The notes beneath the pieces were generated by a model. That model did not search any database. It saw nothing but the letters and a program-made list of their open reading frames with translations, and was not told the DNA's origin. Positions 49,804-58,476 of a stretch of 64,000 nucleotides of DNA are shown in pieces; positions within the stretch are counted from its first letter, which is position 1, and every line of letters starts with the position of its first letter. The position numbers and the translations under genes are program-made. Source of the stretch: CAYYJR01 sp964472305 (GTDB taxonomy: Bacteria > Armatimonadota > Hebobacteria > CAIYQO01); assembly GCA_964472305.1 (NCBI GenBank), contig CAYYJR010000006.1, positions 1 through 64,000 on the forward strand, in the 5' to 3' direction.

Positions 49804-50331
49804 ATGAGACATCGTGTAGCAACCAAGCGCCTGGGTCGGCCCACCGATCAGCGTCTCGCCATTTTGAAAAGCCTGGTGGCGGCGGTACTGAAGCATGGGT
49901 ATGTGACGACCACGGAGACACGGGCGAAAGAAGCGCGCCGGGTCATTGAAAAAATTATTACCCTGGGGCGTGAAGATACGCTGACCAATCGGCGGCTGGC
50001 CCGTCGGTGGATTCCCATGGGACATGTGATCACCACCCGCGCGAAGTTCGAGAATGTCACGGGCGAAACGCTGTCCTACAAGCAGACACCGCGCAAGCCG
50101 GGCAGTCGTCCGCTGGGTTTAAAGGCCGAGGATCGCCGTCCAAGCGGCGAGCGCTTGATCGAGAAGCTATTCACGGAAATCGGTCCGCGCTTCCAGAATC
50201 GACCTGGCGGTTACTTGCGCCTGACCCACCTGGGCGGCGAATCCCACATGGATCCGAAGGGGCGCCTGACGGTGCGCTCTGGACGCCGCGGTGATAATGC
50301 CTCGATGGTGAAGATCGAACTGGTCGACTGA
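49804..50331 (+). CDS. rplQ: 50S ribosomal protein L17 with insertion
   Basis: 175 residues against ~115-130. The N terminus (MRHRVATKRLGR) and the end (IGPRFQNRPGGYLRL, MVKIELVD) match. About 40-45 extra residues lie between TNRRLARR (~65) and IEKLFTEIGPRF (~118), and another ~10 (HMDPKGRLTV) near the C terminus. The frame is clean. Situated at the tunnel exit side, like the other enlarged proteins L23 and L29. Confidence 0.94.
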   Translation: MRHRVATKRLGRPTDQRLAILKSLVAAVLKHGYVTTTETRAKEARRVIEKIITLGREDTLTNRRLARRWIPMGHVITTRAKFENVTGETLSYKQTPRKPGSRPLGLKAEDRRPSGERLIEKLFTEIGPRFQNRPGGYLRLTHLGGESHMDPKGRLTVRSGRRGDNASMVKIELVD

Positions 50332-50339
50332 GCACGAGC

Positions 50340-51125
50340 ATGCGCACCCTCACCCTGACGGTAGCGTATGATGGTACGGATTGGGCGGGGATGCAGCGAC
50401 TACGCACTGCGCCCTCCATTCAGGGTACGCTGGAAGCAGCCCTTTCAAAAGTGCTGCAACATCCCGTCCGGATTGCGGTAGCCGGGCGCACCGATGCCGG
50501 GGTACATGCGCTGGGACAGGTTATCAGCCTGCAGAGCGAGAACCCGATACCGGTGGAACGTCTGCCGTGGGTGGTGAATCGGCTGTTGCCAAGCACCATC
50601 CAGGTGCGCAGGGCAATGGAATGCCTGCCGGGTTTTCACGCCCGGCACACGGCGTGCTGGCGGCGCTACTGGTATGTGCTGCAGGTGACACGCCAGCCTG
50701 ATCCGCTGCGTGGGCGTTTTTGCTGGCAGATCGCGCAACCGGTGGTGGTCGAGGCCATGCAGGCGGCACTCGTCCCCTTGCTGGGGAGCCATGACTTTCG
50801 GGCGTTATGCCACAGTGGTCCGCCCGTGCAGGGCAACACGGTGCGTACGTTGCAACGCGCGCACGTTACCGTTCGGCATGACACGGTCATCATCGATGTG
50901 CAGGCGGATGCCTTCCTGCAGCAGATGATACGCCTGCTGGTAGCGAATCTGGTCGAGATTGGGCATGGGGAACGCCCGGTGTGCTGGTTGGAGGAACTCC
51001 TCCACACGCGCAATCGGCATCTGGCCGGCAAGGGGGCCCCGCCCCACGGCCTTATTCTTATGCGAATCGGGTATCCCCCGGTCGCGCGTTCCTCCCCAAA
51101 AGGGAGGCTGGTGGAGATAGAATGA
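50340..51125 (+). CDS. truA: tRNA pseudouridine(38-40) synthase TruA
   Basis: 261 residues. Modifies the tRNA anticodon arm. The catalytic aspartate lies in AGRTDAGVHALGQ. The opening LTVAYDGTDWAGMQ resembles the family VAYDGTxFxGWQ. The SGPPVQGNTVRT segment and the C-terminal FLQQMIRLLVANLVEIG complete the fold. ATG 50340 is eight bases after rplQ without a clear ribosome-binding site; its stop overlaps rplM by four bases. Confidence 0.94.
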   Translation: MRTLTLTVAYDGTDWAGMQRLRTAPSIQGTLEAALSKVLQHPVRIAVAGRTDAGVHALGQVISLQSENPIPVERLPWVVNRLLPSTIQVRRAMECLPGFHARHTACWRRYWYVLQVTRQPDPLRGRFCWQIAQPVVVEAMQAALVPLLGSHDFRALCHSGPPVQGNTVRTLQRAHVTVRHDTVIIDVQADAFLQQMIRLLVANLVEIGHGERPVCWLEELLHTRNRHLAGKGAPPHGLILMRIGYPPVARSSPKGRLVEIE

Positions 51126-51565
51126 TGAAGTGCTATCTGGCAAAACCGCAGGAAGTCGAGCGCAAGTGGCTGCTGGTCGACGCGAGGGATCTCGTGCTCG
51201 GTCGCATGGCGGCCCGTGTCGCGGCCATTCTGCGCGGCAAACACAAACCGACCTTTACCCCGAACGTTGATACCGGGGATCATGTGATCGTCATCAACGC
51301 CGATAAGGTGCACATCTCGGGCAGCAAGCTGGAAACGAAGATCAAGTATCGCCACAGCGGGTATCCCGGTGGCTTCAAAGAAATCCCGTTCGGTCGGTTG
51401 ATGGAGAAGAACGCGGCGGAAACAGTACGCCGTGTTATCAAGGGGATGTTACCCCATACCGTGCTTGGCCGCCATATGGCCAGCAAGTTGAAAGTGTATG
51501 CCGGCGACGTGCACCCCCATGAGGCGCAGCAGCCGGTTGACATCACGGAGACGTTTCGGCAGTAA
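51122..51565 (+). CDS. rplM: 50S ribosomal protein L13
   Basis: 147 residues, normal. Early 50S assembly protein. Motifs: KWLLVDARDLVLGRMAARVA, GDHVIVINADKV, YRHSGYPGGFKEIPF and KGMLPHTVLGR. Tandem ATGs at 51122 and 51125; the first overlaps the truA stop and has GGAGATAGA before it. Confidence 0.96.
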   Translation: MMKCYLAKPQEVERKWLLVDARDLVLGRMAARVAAILRGKHKPTFTPNVDTGDHVIVINADKVHISGSKLETKIKYRHSGYPGGFKEIPFGRLMEKNAAETVRRVIKGMLPHTVLGRHMASKLKVYAGDVHPHEAQQPVDITETFRQ

Positions 51566-51589
51566 CCAGCGCCGATAGGAGGAGCCACC

Positions 51590-51982
51590 TTGGCTGATTC
51601 ATATTATTACGGAACGGGCCGCCGCAAGAACGCCATCGCGAAGGTCTGGCTGCGTGACGGTAACGGAAAATTCATCGTGAACGGGAAAACCCTGCACGAT
51701 TATCTAACGCGTCCGACGCTGGAAGTGGCGGCAATGTCACCCCTGACCGTGACGAACCTATCCGAGCGGTTTGACGTGACCGTCACCTGTCTGGGCGGGG
51801 GCAACTCCGGGCAGTCCGGTGCCATTCGCCACGGCATCGCCCGCGCATTGGTACAGTACGACGATACCCTGCGCAAAGCGTTGCGCGTGCACGGCATGCT
51901 CACCCGCGACCCGCGCGTGAAAGAGCGGAAGAAGTACGGGCGCAAACGCGCACGCCGCGGTTTCCAGTTCTCGAAACGCTAA
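51590..51982 (+). CDS. rpsI: 30S ribosomal protein S9
   Basis: 130 residues, normal. YYYGTGRRKNAIAKVWLRDG opens and GRKRARRGFQFSKR closes, with the C-terminal arginine that contacts P-site tRNA. GGGNSGQSGAIRHGIARAL is intact. The start appears to be TTG 51590 with GGAGGAG six bases upstream; no ATG lies near. Last gene of the long ribosomal run, followed by a terminator. Confidence 0.95.
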   Translation: MADSYYYGTGRRKNAIAKVWLRDGNGKFIVNGKTLHDYLTRPTLEVAAMSPLTVTNLSERFDVTVTCLGGGNSGQSGAIRHGIARALVQYDDTLRKALRVHGMLTRDPRVKERKKYGRKRARRGFQFSKR

Positions 51983-52006
51983 GCCTGGCGCGACGGCACA
52001 CTCTTG

Positions 52007-52035
52007 CGGACCCGGGCGTCTCACGCCCGGGTCCG
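52007..52035. terminator. Terminator-like stem after rpsI
   Basis: CGGACCCGGGCGT (52007-52019) and ACGCCCGGGTCCG (52023-52035) form a perfect 13-base-pair stem with a three-base loop, followed by TTGT. It lies between the convergent rpsI and the reductase gene and could act in both directions, though both T-tracts are weak. Confidence 0.75.
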
Positions 52036-52047
52036 TTGTCACGCCAC

Positions 52048-52716
52048 TCAGCCGAGTGAAATTCGCGTGGGCAACGGCGCGGTGGATGAATGCAGCAACT
52101 TGATGGCCAGATAGCGTCCCCGGTGTTGCGCATATCCAATCTCGATCAGCAGGACCGCCAGCGGCTCCAGCGTGCGCGCCATGCGCAACGGCCCGGCATC
52201 GACGGGTTCGAAGCCTGCGTGCCGGATCAGCCGGTCAACCGCATCCTTCGCGGCCGCATCATCCCCGCAATAGAAGATACTGGCACGCTGGCTATCATAC
52301 ACCGGACTGGTGTGCACCACGCGGGAAAAGACGGCGTTAAAGGCCTTGACGACCCGTCCCCCCGGCGCTAACCGGGCGATCTCCTCGCCAGCGGAGGTAG
52401 TATATCCGATGGTCAGTTCTGCCCCATCGCCCGGCGTCAGCGGGTTGGTACAGTCGATGAGCACCTTCCCATCCACCGGTTCCATCGATGCCAGCGCCTC
52501 CGGTACGGCGACATACGGGATTGCCAGCAGCACTGCCTCGCCGAACGCCGTGGCCTCCGCGTAGCTACCCCCGCGCGCCGCCATCCCCACCTGTGTTGCC
52601 AGGGTGCATGCCTTTTCCGGCGTTCGCGAGCCGAATAGCACCGAATGACCGTATCTCGCCCACCGCTGTCCCAGTCCACTCGCCATCTTGCCGGTACCGA
52701 TAATGCCGATCTGCAT
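52048..52716 (-). CDS. NADP/F420-dependent oxidoreductase-like protein
   Basis: 222 residues. N-terminal Rossmann fold IGIIGTGKMASGLGQRWA with SVLFGSRTPEKA, followed by VLLAIPYVAVPEAL and LIDCTNPL. VVKAFNAVFS closes the dinucleotide domain. This is the F420H2:NADP oxidoreductase/pyrroline-carboxylate-reductase-like family (NADP_Rdtase, F420-dependent). Many members do not use F420, and no F420-synthesis gene is in the window. The end is LPTRISLG. Convergent with rpsI. Confidence 0.85.
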   Translation of the reverse strand: MQIGIIGTGKMASGLGQRWARYGHSVLFGSRTPEKACTLATQVGMAARGGSYAEATAFGEAVLLAIPYVAVPEALASMEPVDGKVLIDCTNPLTPGDGAELTIGYTTSAGEEIARLAPGGRVVKAFNAVFSRVVHTSPVYDSQRASIFYCGDDAAAKDAVDRLIRHAGFEPVDAGPLRMARTLEPLAVLLIEIGYAQHRGRYLAIKLLHSSTAPLPTRISLG

Positions 52717-52833
52717 GAAATGTCTCCATTCGCACGGTTCTCACTATAACCGACGATGGGGTGAGAAGATGACTGGAAGCAGATCATCATTTGCGCGTGA
52801 AGCAACGCGTGGATAGGGTAAGTCGGGTAAAAA

Positions 52834-53370
52834 TTATCTCTTCACCACACCGAAACGGTAAAACTCATGCTCCAGCAGCACGTCATATCCGGCGGCTGAT
52901 CCGACCATGCACAACTGTGGTTGCGGTTGCGCGTTCACCCACACCGCTAATATTTCGCCGGCAAAGATGGTATGGTCGCCGGTGTCCAGTTGCCCGACCA
53001 GCCGGCACTCCAGGTTGGCGATGCATTCCGCCACCAGCGGGGTCTGCACGTGCGTGCCCGTCAGCGCGGTCAGCCCGGCGGCGGCAAATTTATCTACTTC
53101 GCTACCAGTTGTCGTACCGCATTGCAGCGTGGCTTGCGCCAGGTCAGCGCCCGGCCAGGCGATCACGAATTCGCCGGATACGGCGATTAATCCGTGGGTA
53201 AAACGTTTGGGCGCCACCGCAATCGCCATCATCCACGGCGACATCGAGGTATCCATCATCCACCCCAAGGGGCAGATGCTCCGCTGCCCATTCGCCTGCG
53301 CCACCGCCCACGCGATTCGTTGCGGATTCCCGCACAACATCCTAAACTCGTGTAGATCAGCCTGTCGCAT
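52834..53370 (-). CDS. Flavin reductase-like FMN-binding protein
   Basis: 178 residues. Split-barrel FMN-binding fold: AIAVAPKRFTHGLIAVSGEFVIAWPG, TGSEVDKFAAAGL and IANLECRLVGQLDTGDHTIFAGEILAVW are the family landmarks. It would supply reduced flavin to a partner or act alone as a reductase. ATG 53370 has AGGAG five bases upstream; the open frame extends 66 unrelated codons further. It sits between two other minus-strand genes with ~100-base gaps, so it may be separate. Confidence 0.87.
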   Translation of the reverse strand: MRQADLHEFRMLCGNPQRIAWAVAQANGQRSICPLGWMMDTSMSPWMMAIAVAPKRFTHGLIAVSGEFVIAWPGADLAQATLQCGTTTGSEVDKFAAAGLTALTGTHVQTPLVAECIANLECRLVGQLDTGDHTIFAGEILAVWVNAQPQPQLCMVGSAAGYDVLLEHEFYRFGVVKR

Positions 53371-53468
53371 TGCTACTCCTTCCCCTGGGAAAAACGGTGC
53401 ACCAGGCTGCTTGGTCGGATCGGACCGTTCAGCCCCATCGATGCACGGAAATGGATCGCTCCCGCATG

Positions 53469-55034
53469 TCAGCTTCGCAGTTTTACAACTCGTTCCGCCA
53501 GCATGGCAAGTATCGTTGTCATGCCCCCAAGCTGGCGAATCGATGGGATATCCAGGCAGCGCTGCCATGCGGCATCATCGTCAAAATCGAAACCGGCAAG
53601 GTTGGCTTCGACACGTCGCACTGCCGGACAGAGCGCCGCCGCCAGCAGGCACCAGGGACCGGCTTTGCCGACGCCGCGCAGACGAGTTGTACCGGTGTTG
53701 GCCAGCGCGGCGAGGATTTCCATCACCGCCTCCGCCGCCGGGGCGCGGTGATAGGTGAGATAATCGCGATCCGTCGCCGCAGGATCCCGTGGCGTGGACA
53801 GCGGGTGGATGACCAGCGTCTCGCCTTGCCGCCGACTGCTGATGCGGAGCGGCTCTCGTTGCCGGTAAGCAGCTAGGCTTTCCTCGGTCAGCACCACCGT
53901 GTGCGCCAGTAACGGCCCCAGTGTCGCACGCGCGGCATCCGGATTGTCGCGGTAGGGTGCCAGCGCGGTTTGCCGACTGTCGCGCCACAGCGCGCGCAGC
54001 GTCGCCGGGGCCATTGGCACCGGGGCCGTTTGTCCCCACCATACCACGCGCTCGCGCAACGGGAAATACGGTAAGCCCTCTTCTGTGGGCGGTGTCATGC
54101 CATGGAACAGGTGACGTGCGAAGAAGGCGTAGGCTGCCTCGCGCGTCTGGCGGTTGTAGTTGTGCGGCGCATCGACGTGGACGCCGCTGAGTTTGCCGCC
54201 CGCACGATACAGGTTATACACGGCACGCATCGCTGGCATCTCGCGCTCCGGCGTCAGCCGCGTCCAGTCCTGGGTACAACTGCCGAGGAAGAGTGGTTTG
54301 GGCGCGCACAGTCGCGCGAGTTCGAGGTTGTTGGCAGCCACGCGCAACAGTGGTGCGTTCTCGCACAGGCACCCGCCGTGAAAGTCGGCGGCGATCATAT
54401 TGATGGGCGCGGCGGCAGTCACCCGTTCGTCTACGCTGGCTAACGTGAAGGTTTGCGTGCCGCCGCCTGATTCGCCGGTGACACCGACGCGCCGCGCATC
54501 CACCCCAGGAAGGTCCAGCAGGAAATCCAGCGCGCGAATGCTGTTCCACGTCTGCAGCGCCATCAGCGACAGCCCCCAGGCGGTGTCGGGCGCCACGCTG
54601 TGCGGCAGTTGGCAGTTATCGGCGTATCCCACCATGTCGTATACAAGCACGGCGGCGCCCATCTTTGCCAGGAAAAAGCCGCGCGCCGGCAGGCAGATGT
54701 CGGGGTGGTAATCCTGCAGGCGGGAATCGAGCAAGTGGCCATGGGGGCTGAGGATGACGGCGAGTGGGTGTTTCGCGCGTACGGGACGGAAAAGATTGCC
54801 GGTGACATACAGACCGGGCAGTGACTCAAAATAAACTTTCTCGCAACGTACCCCATTCTCTTCCCAGCCACCGAACACTCGTGCGTTGAGTGGGCAGCGT
54901 GGAGGTTCCGGCAGCAATGCCAGGCTCACCCGCGCTTGACGCCGCAACCACACGGCGTAGGCTTCCCACTCCACACGACGGGCAAAGGAGCGGGTGGGGA
55001 TGTGTTGCTCGTAGAGGTGATGATTGCTGGTCAT
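53469..55034 (-). CDS. Large alpha/beta hydrolase (acetyl-xylan-esterase-like)
   Basis: 521 residues. The nucleophile motif is GVTGESGGGTQTF; the likely catalytic His lies in DAPHNYNRQTREAAY. The oxyanion region is LAVILSPHGHLLD. After the hydrolase domain (~330 residues), ~170 residues of less clear sequence include RISSRRQGETLVIHPLS. No signal peptide is visible, so the enzyme is probably cytoplasmic. ATG 55034 has AAAGGG upstream. The closest functional class I can suggest is acetyl-esterase or dienelactone-hydrolase-like; not certain. Confidence 0.83.
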   Translation of the reverse strand: MTSNHHLYEQHIPTRSFARRVEWEAYAVWLRRQARVSLALLPEPPRCPLNARVFGGWEENGVRCEKVYFESLPGLYVTGNLFRPVRAKHPLAVILSPHGHLLDSRLQDYHPDICLPARGFFLAKMGAAVLVYDMVGYADNCQLPHSVAPDTAWGLSLMALQTWNSIRALDFLLDLPGVDARRVGVTGESGGGTQTFTLASVDERVTAAAPINMIAADFHGGCLCENAPLLRVAANNLELARLCAPKPLFLGSCTQDWTRLTPEREMPAMRAVYNLYRAGGKLSGVHVDAPHNYNRQTREAAYAFFARHLFHGMTPPTEEGLPYFPLRERVVWWGQTAPVPMAPATLRALWRDSRQTALAPYRDNPDAARATLGPLLAHTVVLTEESLAAYRQREPLRISSRRQGETLVIHPLSTPRDPAATDRDYLTYHRAPAAEAVMEILAALANTGTTRLRGVGKAGPWCLLAAALCPAVRRVEANLAGFDFDDDAAWQRCLDIPSIRQLGGMTTILAMLAERVVKLRS

Positions 55035-55237
55035 GGTTTCCCTTTCACGCCGGGTACATGCGTCACGCCGAAGTTGTTTTCCCGGCATTCAAACACCGCG
55101 CTCCGGATCGTTTATAGACGTTGCGCGTTGTCTCCAAGTTACCCCATGCACTGTTCCCGGTCCGAGCGGTCTTTCCTTCCATCAAAAATGGAAAGATGAC
55201 GATTGCCGGTCGATCATTCAGGGAATCATACCCCCAC

Positions 55238-55831
55238 ATGGGGATGCTCCGTGAAGATCGCTATCAGGATGATGCACGCCTGGTCACCCGCGCGGCGGGA
55301 GGAGACCAGGCGGCGTTTCGACAGCTTTTCGAGGCATATTCCCCGCTGGTTTATCGCATTGCACTACGCATGCTGGGTGATCAGAACGAGGCAGCGGACC
55401 TGGCGCAGGATGTTTTCGTGCGCGCCTATGAGCGACTGTCTTCGCTGCGAGACGGGCAAGCGTTCCAGGCGTGGATTACCCGGCTGGCGGTGAATATGGC
55501 GCACGACCGCTCTCGTCGCCGCCGCCCCGCAACGCTCTCACTGGACGCGCCGCCGCCGGGGATGGACACGGGCGGGGAGTGGCATCTCGCCGCTGCTGAT
55601 GCCGGCAACGACGCCGGCGTGCTGTCCGCCGAACTATCCGCGCGAGTGCAAGCGGCGCTGCTGACCCTCTCCGCCGAACACCGCATCGTCGTTGTGTTGC
55701 ATCACCTGGAAGAGATGGCGGTAGACGAGATCGCTCAACTGCTGCGCGTCCCACCTGGCACGGTCAAATCCCGCCTCTCCCGCGCCCGCGCTGACCTGCG
55801 GCGCAAGCTGGAGGAGTATGTGGAGGGGTGA
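55238..55831 (+). CDS. ECF-family RNA polymerase sigma factor
   Basis: About 197 residues. Region 2: FRQLFEAYSPLVYRIALRMLGD, then ADLAQDVFVRAYERL. Region 4: LTLSAEHRIVVVLHHLEEMAVDEIA and PPGTVKSRLSRARADLRRKLEEY. These are classic group IV (RpoE-like) sigma motifs. The start is uncertain: ATG 55238, 55244 and 55196 are all possible, each with a weak ribosome-binding site. TTCCAT-CAAAA-ATGGAA (55178-55194 region) forms a small hairpin just before 55196. No typical zinc-finger anti-sigma gene follows directly; a zinc-ribbon membrane protein does. Confidence 0.9.
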   Translation: MGMLREDRYQDDARLVTRAAGGDQAAFRQLFEAYSPLVYRIALRMLGDQNEAADLAQDVFVRAYERLSSLRDGQAFQAWITRLAVNMAHDRSRRRRPATLSLDAPPPGMDTGGEWHLAAADAGNDAGVLSAELSARVQAALLTLSAEHRIVVVLHHLEEMAVDEIAQLLRVPPGTVKSRLSRARADLRRKLEEYVEG

Positions 55832-55968
55832 GTCACGCACGGCAGGTTTGTCTCTGCTGTATTGTGTAACGCTTATCCTCCGAGGACACCGCGCATTGTC
55901 CATGCCGCATTGACAGGAAAGGGTGATTCGCGAAATACTTGGATTAAACAATCGCGAAAGGAGCCGCG

Positions 55969-56541
55969 ATGTCCGATGCACCCGCGTCGTGCTGCGCAAA
56001 GCACCCGAAAGTCGAAACTTATCTCAAATGCGCATCCTGCGGCATTCCGATCTGTCCGGACTGTTTCGTGCTGACCCCGGTTGGTTACAAGTGCAAGGCA
56101 TGCGGGTTGAACGTAGGTGGGCCGCTGTATGCATTGTCGCCGCCGCGGGCGGTGGCGGCGGCTCTCGTCGGCCTGGCCGCAGGCGTGCTTACCATGCTGG
56201 GAGGCGGGCTTGGGTTTTGGGGTCTCTGGCTGGCGCTGCCGTTTGGCCGATTAGTTGGCGGCCTCATCCAGCGCGTCGCCGGCAATAAACTCGGATTGGC
56301 GTTGGAAATCCTTGCCGGCGCTTCCGTTGTGTTGGGCGGCGTGGGGTATAAATTGTGGCAGTTGTGGCCGCTCAATCGTTTTTTCGTGCCGATGCCGTCG
56401 AGTCTGACGCATTCTGCACAGGCGTATCATTGGAGCACCTTCCTGGCCGAACTCAATCCCATCGCGCTGGTCGTGCTGGCGATCGTGGCGGCGACGGCGG
56501 TCAGTCGTATTCGCTATCTCTGGAGCCTGTATGGATTCTAA
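55969..56541 (+). CDS. Zinc-ribbon membrane protein
   Basis: 190 residues. The N terminus carries a B-box-like cysteine/histidine cluster: CCAKHPKVET, CASCGIPICPDC, YKCKACG. Three to four hydrophobic segments follow (AAALVGLAAGVLTMLGGGLGFWG, LEILAGASVVLGGVGYKLW, ALVVLAIVAATAVSRI). GAAAGGAG lies upstream of ATG 55969. It is 137 bases after the ECF sigma gene and overlaps hypE by 11 bases. A role as a membrane partner of the sigma factor is possible; a role in hydrogenase maturation is suggested only by the overlap. Confidence 0.83.
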   Translation: MSDAPASCCAKHPKVETYLKCASCGIPICPDCFVLTPVGYKCKACGLNVGGPLYALSPPRAVAAALVGLAAGVLTMLGGGLGFWGLWLALPFGRLVGGLIQRVAGNKLGLALEILAGASVVLGGVGYKLWQLWPLNRFFVPMPSSLTHSAQAYHWSTFLAELNPIALVVLAIVAATAVSRIRYLWSLYGF

Positions 56542-57592
56542 CACTATCGACCTCGCCAACGGTCCCGCCTGCCCGGTGCCGATCAGCACGTATTCCCACG
56601 TGATGCTGGCCCACGGCGGTGGCGGGCGGCTGATGCGGCGGCTTATCGAGGATGTGTTTGTCGAAGCTTTTCGTAATCCGCTGTTGGATGAAGGGCACGA
56701 CGGCGCGATGTTCAACCTTGGTGGGACGCGGTTGGCGTTCACCACCGACAGCTATGTCATCCACCCGCTCTTCTTTCCCGGCGGCGACATCGGCACGCTG
56801 GCGGTGAACGGCACGGTAAACGACCTGGCGATGTGCGGCGCGCGACCGGTATATCTCTCCGTCGGGTGCATCCTGGAGGAAGGACTGCCGCTGGAGACCT
56901 TGCGGCGGATCGTGCGCTCGATGCGCGATGCCGCCGACGCCGCCGGTGTGCAACTCGTTACTGGTGACACCAAAGTGGTGGACTGCGGGAAAGGTGACGG
57001 CATATTTCTCAACACCGCCGGCATCGGGGTCATCGAGCATGCGGAAATAATTGCGCCGTCGCAGGTGCAGGCCGGCGACGTGCTGTTGCTGAACGGCGAT
57101 GTCGCCCGCCACGGCATGGCCATCATGGCGGTGCGCGAGGGATTGGAATTCGAGACGACGATCGACAGCGATTGCGCGCCACTGGTGGCGCCGGTACGCG
57201 CGCTGCTGGAGGCCGGCGTCGAGGTGCATTGCCTGCGCGACCTGACGCGGGGCGGGCTGGCCGGCGCGGTGATTGAGATCGCGGAGTCCGCCGGCGTGGC
57301 AGTAACGCTGAACGAGGCAGCCATTCCCGTGCGCGACGACGTGCGCGGCGCGTGCGAACTGCTGGGATTCGATCCACTCTACGTGGCTAATGAAGGCCGG
57401 TTCATCGCCTTCGTCGCCGCGCGCGATGCCGACCGCGCGCTGGCGTTGTTGCGCGCTCACGCGCCGGATGCCGGCATCGTTGGCCGGGTGACCGCGGCAA
57501 CACTGCCCGGGCAGGTTACGCTGACCAGTATGATTGGTGCGCCGCGCCTACTCGACTTGTTGAGTGGCGAACAGTTACCCCGCATCTGTTAG
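56531..57592 (+). CDS. hypE: Hydrogenase maturation protein HypE
   Basis: 353 residues. AIR-synthase-like enzyme that dehydrates the HypF-delivered carbamoyl group to a thiocyanate. The required C-terminal cysteine is the last residue (LPRIC). MLAHGGGGRLMRRLIEDVF, TTDSYVIHPLFFPGGDIG, VNGTVNDLAMCGARP and LRDLTRGGLAGAVIEIA are the ATP-binding and core motifs. It lies about 40 kb from hypFCD and overlaps the upstream zinc-ribbon gene by 11 bases, so it is transcribed with that gene. Confidence 0.96.
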   Translation: MDSNTIDLANGPACPVPISTYSHVMLAHGGGGRLMRRLIEDVFVEAFRNPLLDEGHDGAMFNLGGTRLAFTTDSYVIHPLFFPGGDIGTLAVNGTVNDLAMCGARPVYLSVGCILEEGLPLETLRRIVRSMRDAADAAGVQLVTGDTKVVDCGKGDGIFLNTAGIGVIEHAEIIAPSQVQAGDVLLLNGDVARHGMAIMAVREGLEFETTIDSDCAPLVAPVRALLEAGVEVHCLRDLTRGGLAGAVIEIAESAGVAVTLNEAAIPVRDDVRGACELLGFDPLYVANEGRFIAFVAARDADRALALLRAHAPDAGIVGRVTAATLPGQVTLTSMIGAPRLLDLLSGEQLPRIC

Positions 57593-57612
57593 TAACACGC
57601 TCACGATGAATT

Positions 57613-57646
57613 CGAGTGAACTACTACCGATCCGTTCACTCGGATC
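57613..57646 (+). repeat. Two mutually exclusive hairpins after hypE
   Basis: CGAGTGAA (57613-57620) pairs with TTCACTCG (57635-57642), while GATCCG (57629-57634) pairs with CGGATC (57641-57646). Both structures use overlapping bases, so they cannot form together. No T-tract follows. It could be a switch for the downstream lipoprotein or a simple mRNA 3' end. Confidence 0.45.
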
Positions 57647-57768
57647 CGTGGGGAGCGTGTTCCGAAATCGTCATCATCGGCGACAATGCCTTCCACTTGT
57701 CCGTCATTGATCGCGTCAACTCCTCCGCACAATGGTACCACACGCATAATTCACACGAAGGAGACGTT

Positions 57769-58461
57769 ATGCGGCGATTATTGGCGATATCCTTGTTGCT
57801 GGGCATCGGATTGCTGTTGATCGGATGTGCGGGGGAACAGGGATTGGCCGAACGGCAGATCGTGGCCTACGCGCCATCGTTACTCGGACCGGCGGATAGG
57901 TATCGTGCGCATGTGTCGGGTATTTCGCGCAGCCGTATCGATCGGGTGCGCGTCATCGGGCACGGCGTGCAGCTTAGTCCAAGCCTGCGCATTGACGAAC
58001 TGCAACTCGATCTGCGCGACGTGCGTTATCAGCGCGGCCCGTTTCATGTGCTCGGGGTAGGGAACACCACTTTCGTCGCCCGGCTGAGCGACCGCGCGAT
58101 CAACGACCTGTTGCGGGTACAGGAGCGGGATGCGCGGGGCATTGTGCGCGATATCCGCGTGATGTTCCAGCCGAATCAGGTGGTGGTGACGGCGGTGGCG
58201 AACCTGCTCAATCAACCCATCACCGTGAGCAGCGTCGGGCAATTGCAGGTGTTGGGGGACACGAGTATCGGCTTCTTGCCGCAGAGTATCTCCGCGGGGG
58301 GAGTGATGGTCGCAGCCGATGTGCAACAGACCATTGCCGCGGGTATCAATCCGATCATCGCTCTCAGCGGACTGCGCTTCACGCCGGTGATTCAGCGCCT
58401 GCGTCTTGGGAACGGCACGCTGACCGTCGAGGGGACGGCAGTACTGGTCAACCTGCCGTGA
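57769..58461 (+). CDS. Lipoprotein with LmeA/DUF2993-like domain
   Basis: 230 residues. Lipoprotein signal with lipobox LLIGC near residue 20. The body matches the DUF2993 (LmeA-like) pattern: repeated beta strands such as IDRVRVIGHGVQLS, IDELQLDLRDVRYQ, VVVTAVANLLNQPITV, and LRLGNGTLTVEGTAVLV at the end. LmeA-type proteins are cell-envelope lipid-binding proteins. ATG 57769 has GAAGGAG upstream; the longer open frame lacks the signal. Confidence 0.8.
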   Translation: MRRLLAISLLLGIGLLLIGCAGEQGLAERQIVAYAPSLLGPADRYRAHVSGISRSRIDRVRVIGHGVQLSPSLRIDELQLDLRDVRYQRGPFHVLGVGNTTFVARLSDRAINDLLRVQERDARGIVRDIRVMFQPNQVVVTAVANLLNQPITVSSVGQLQVLGDTSIGFLPQSISAGGVMVAADVQQTIAAGINPIIALSGLRFTPVIQRLRLGNGTLTVEGTAVLVNLP

Positions 58462-58476
58462 CGCGGCGGTGCCGGG

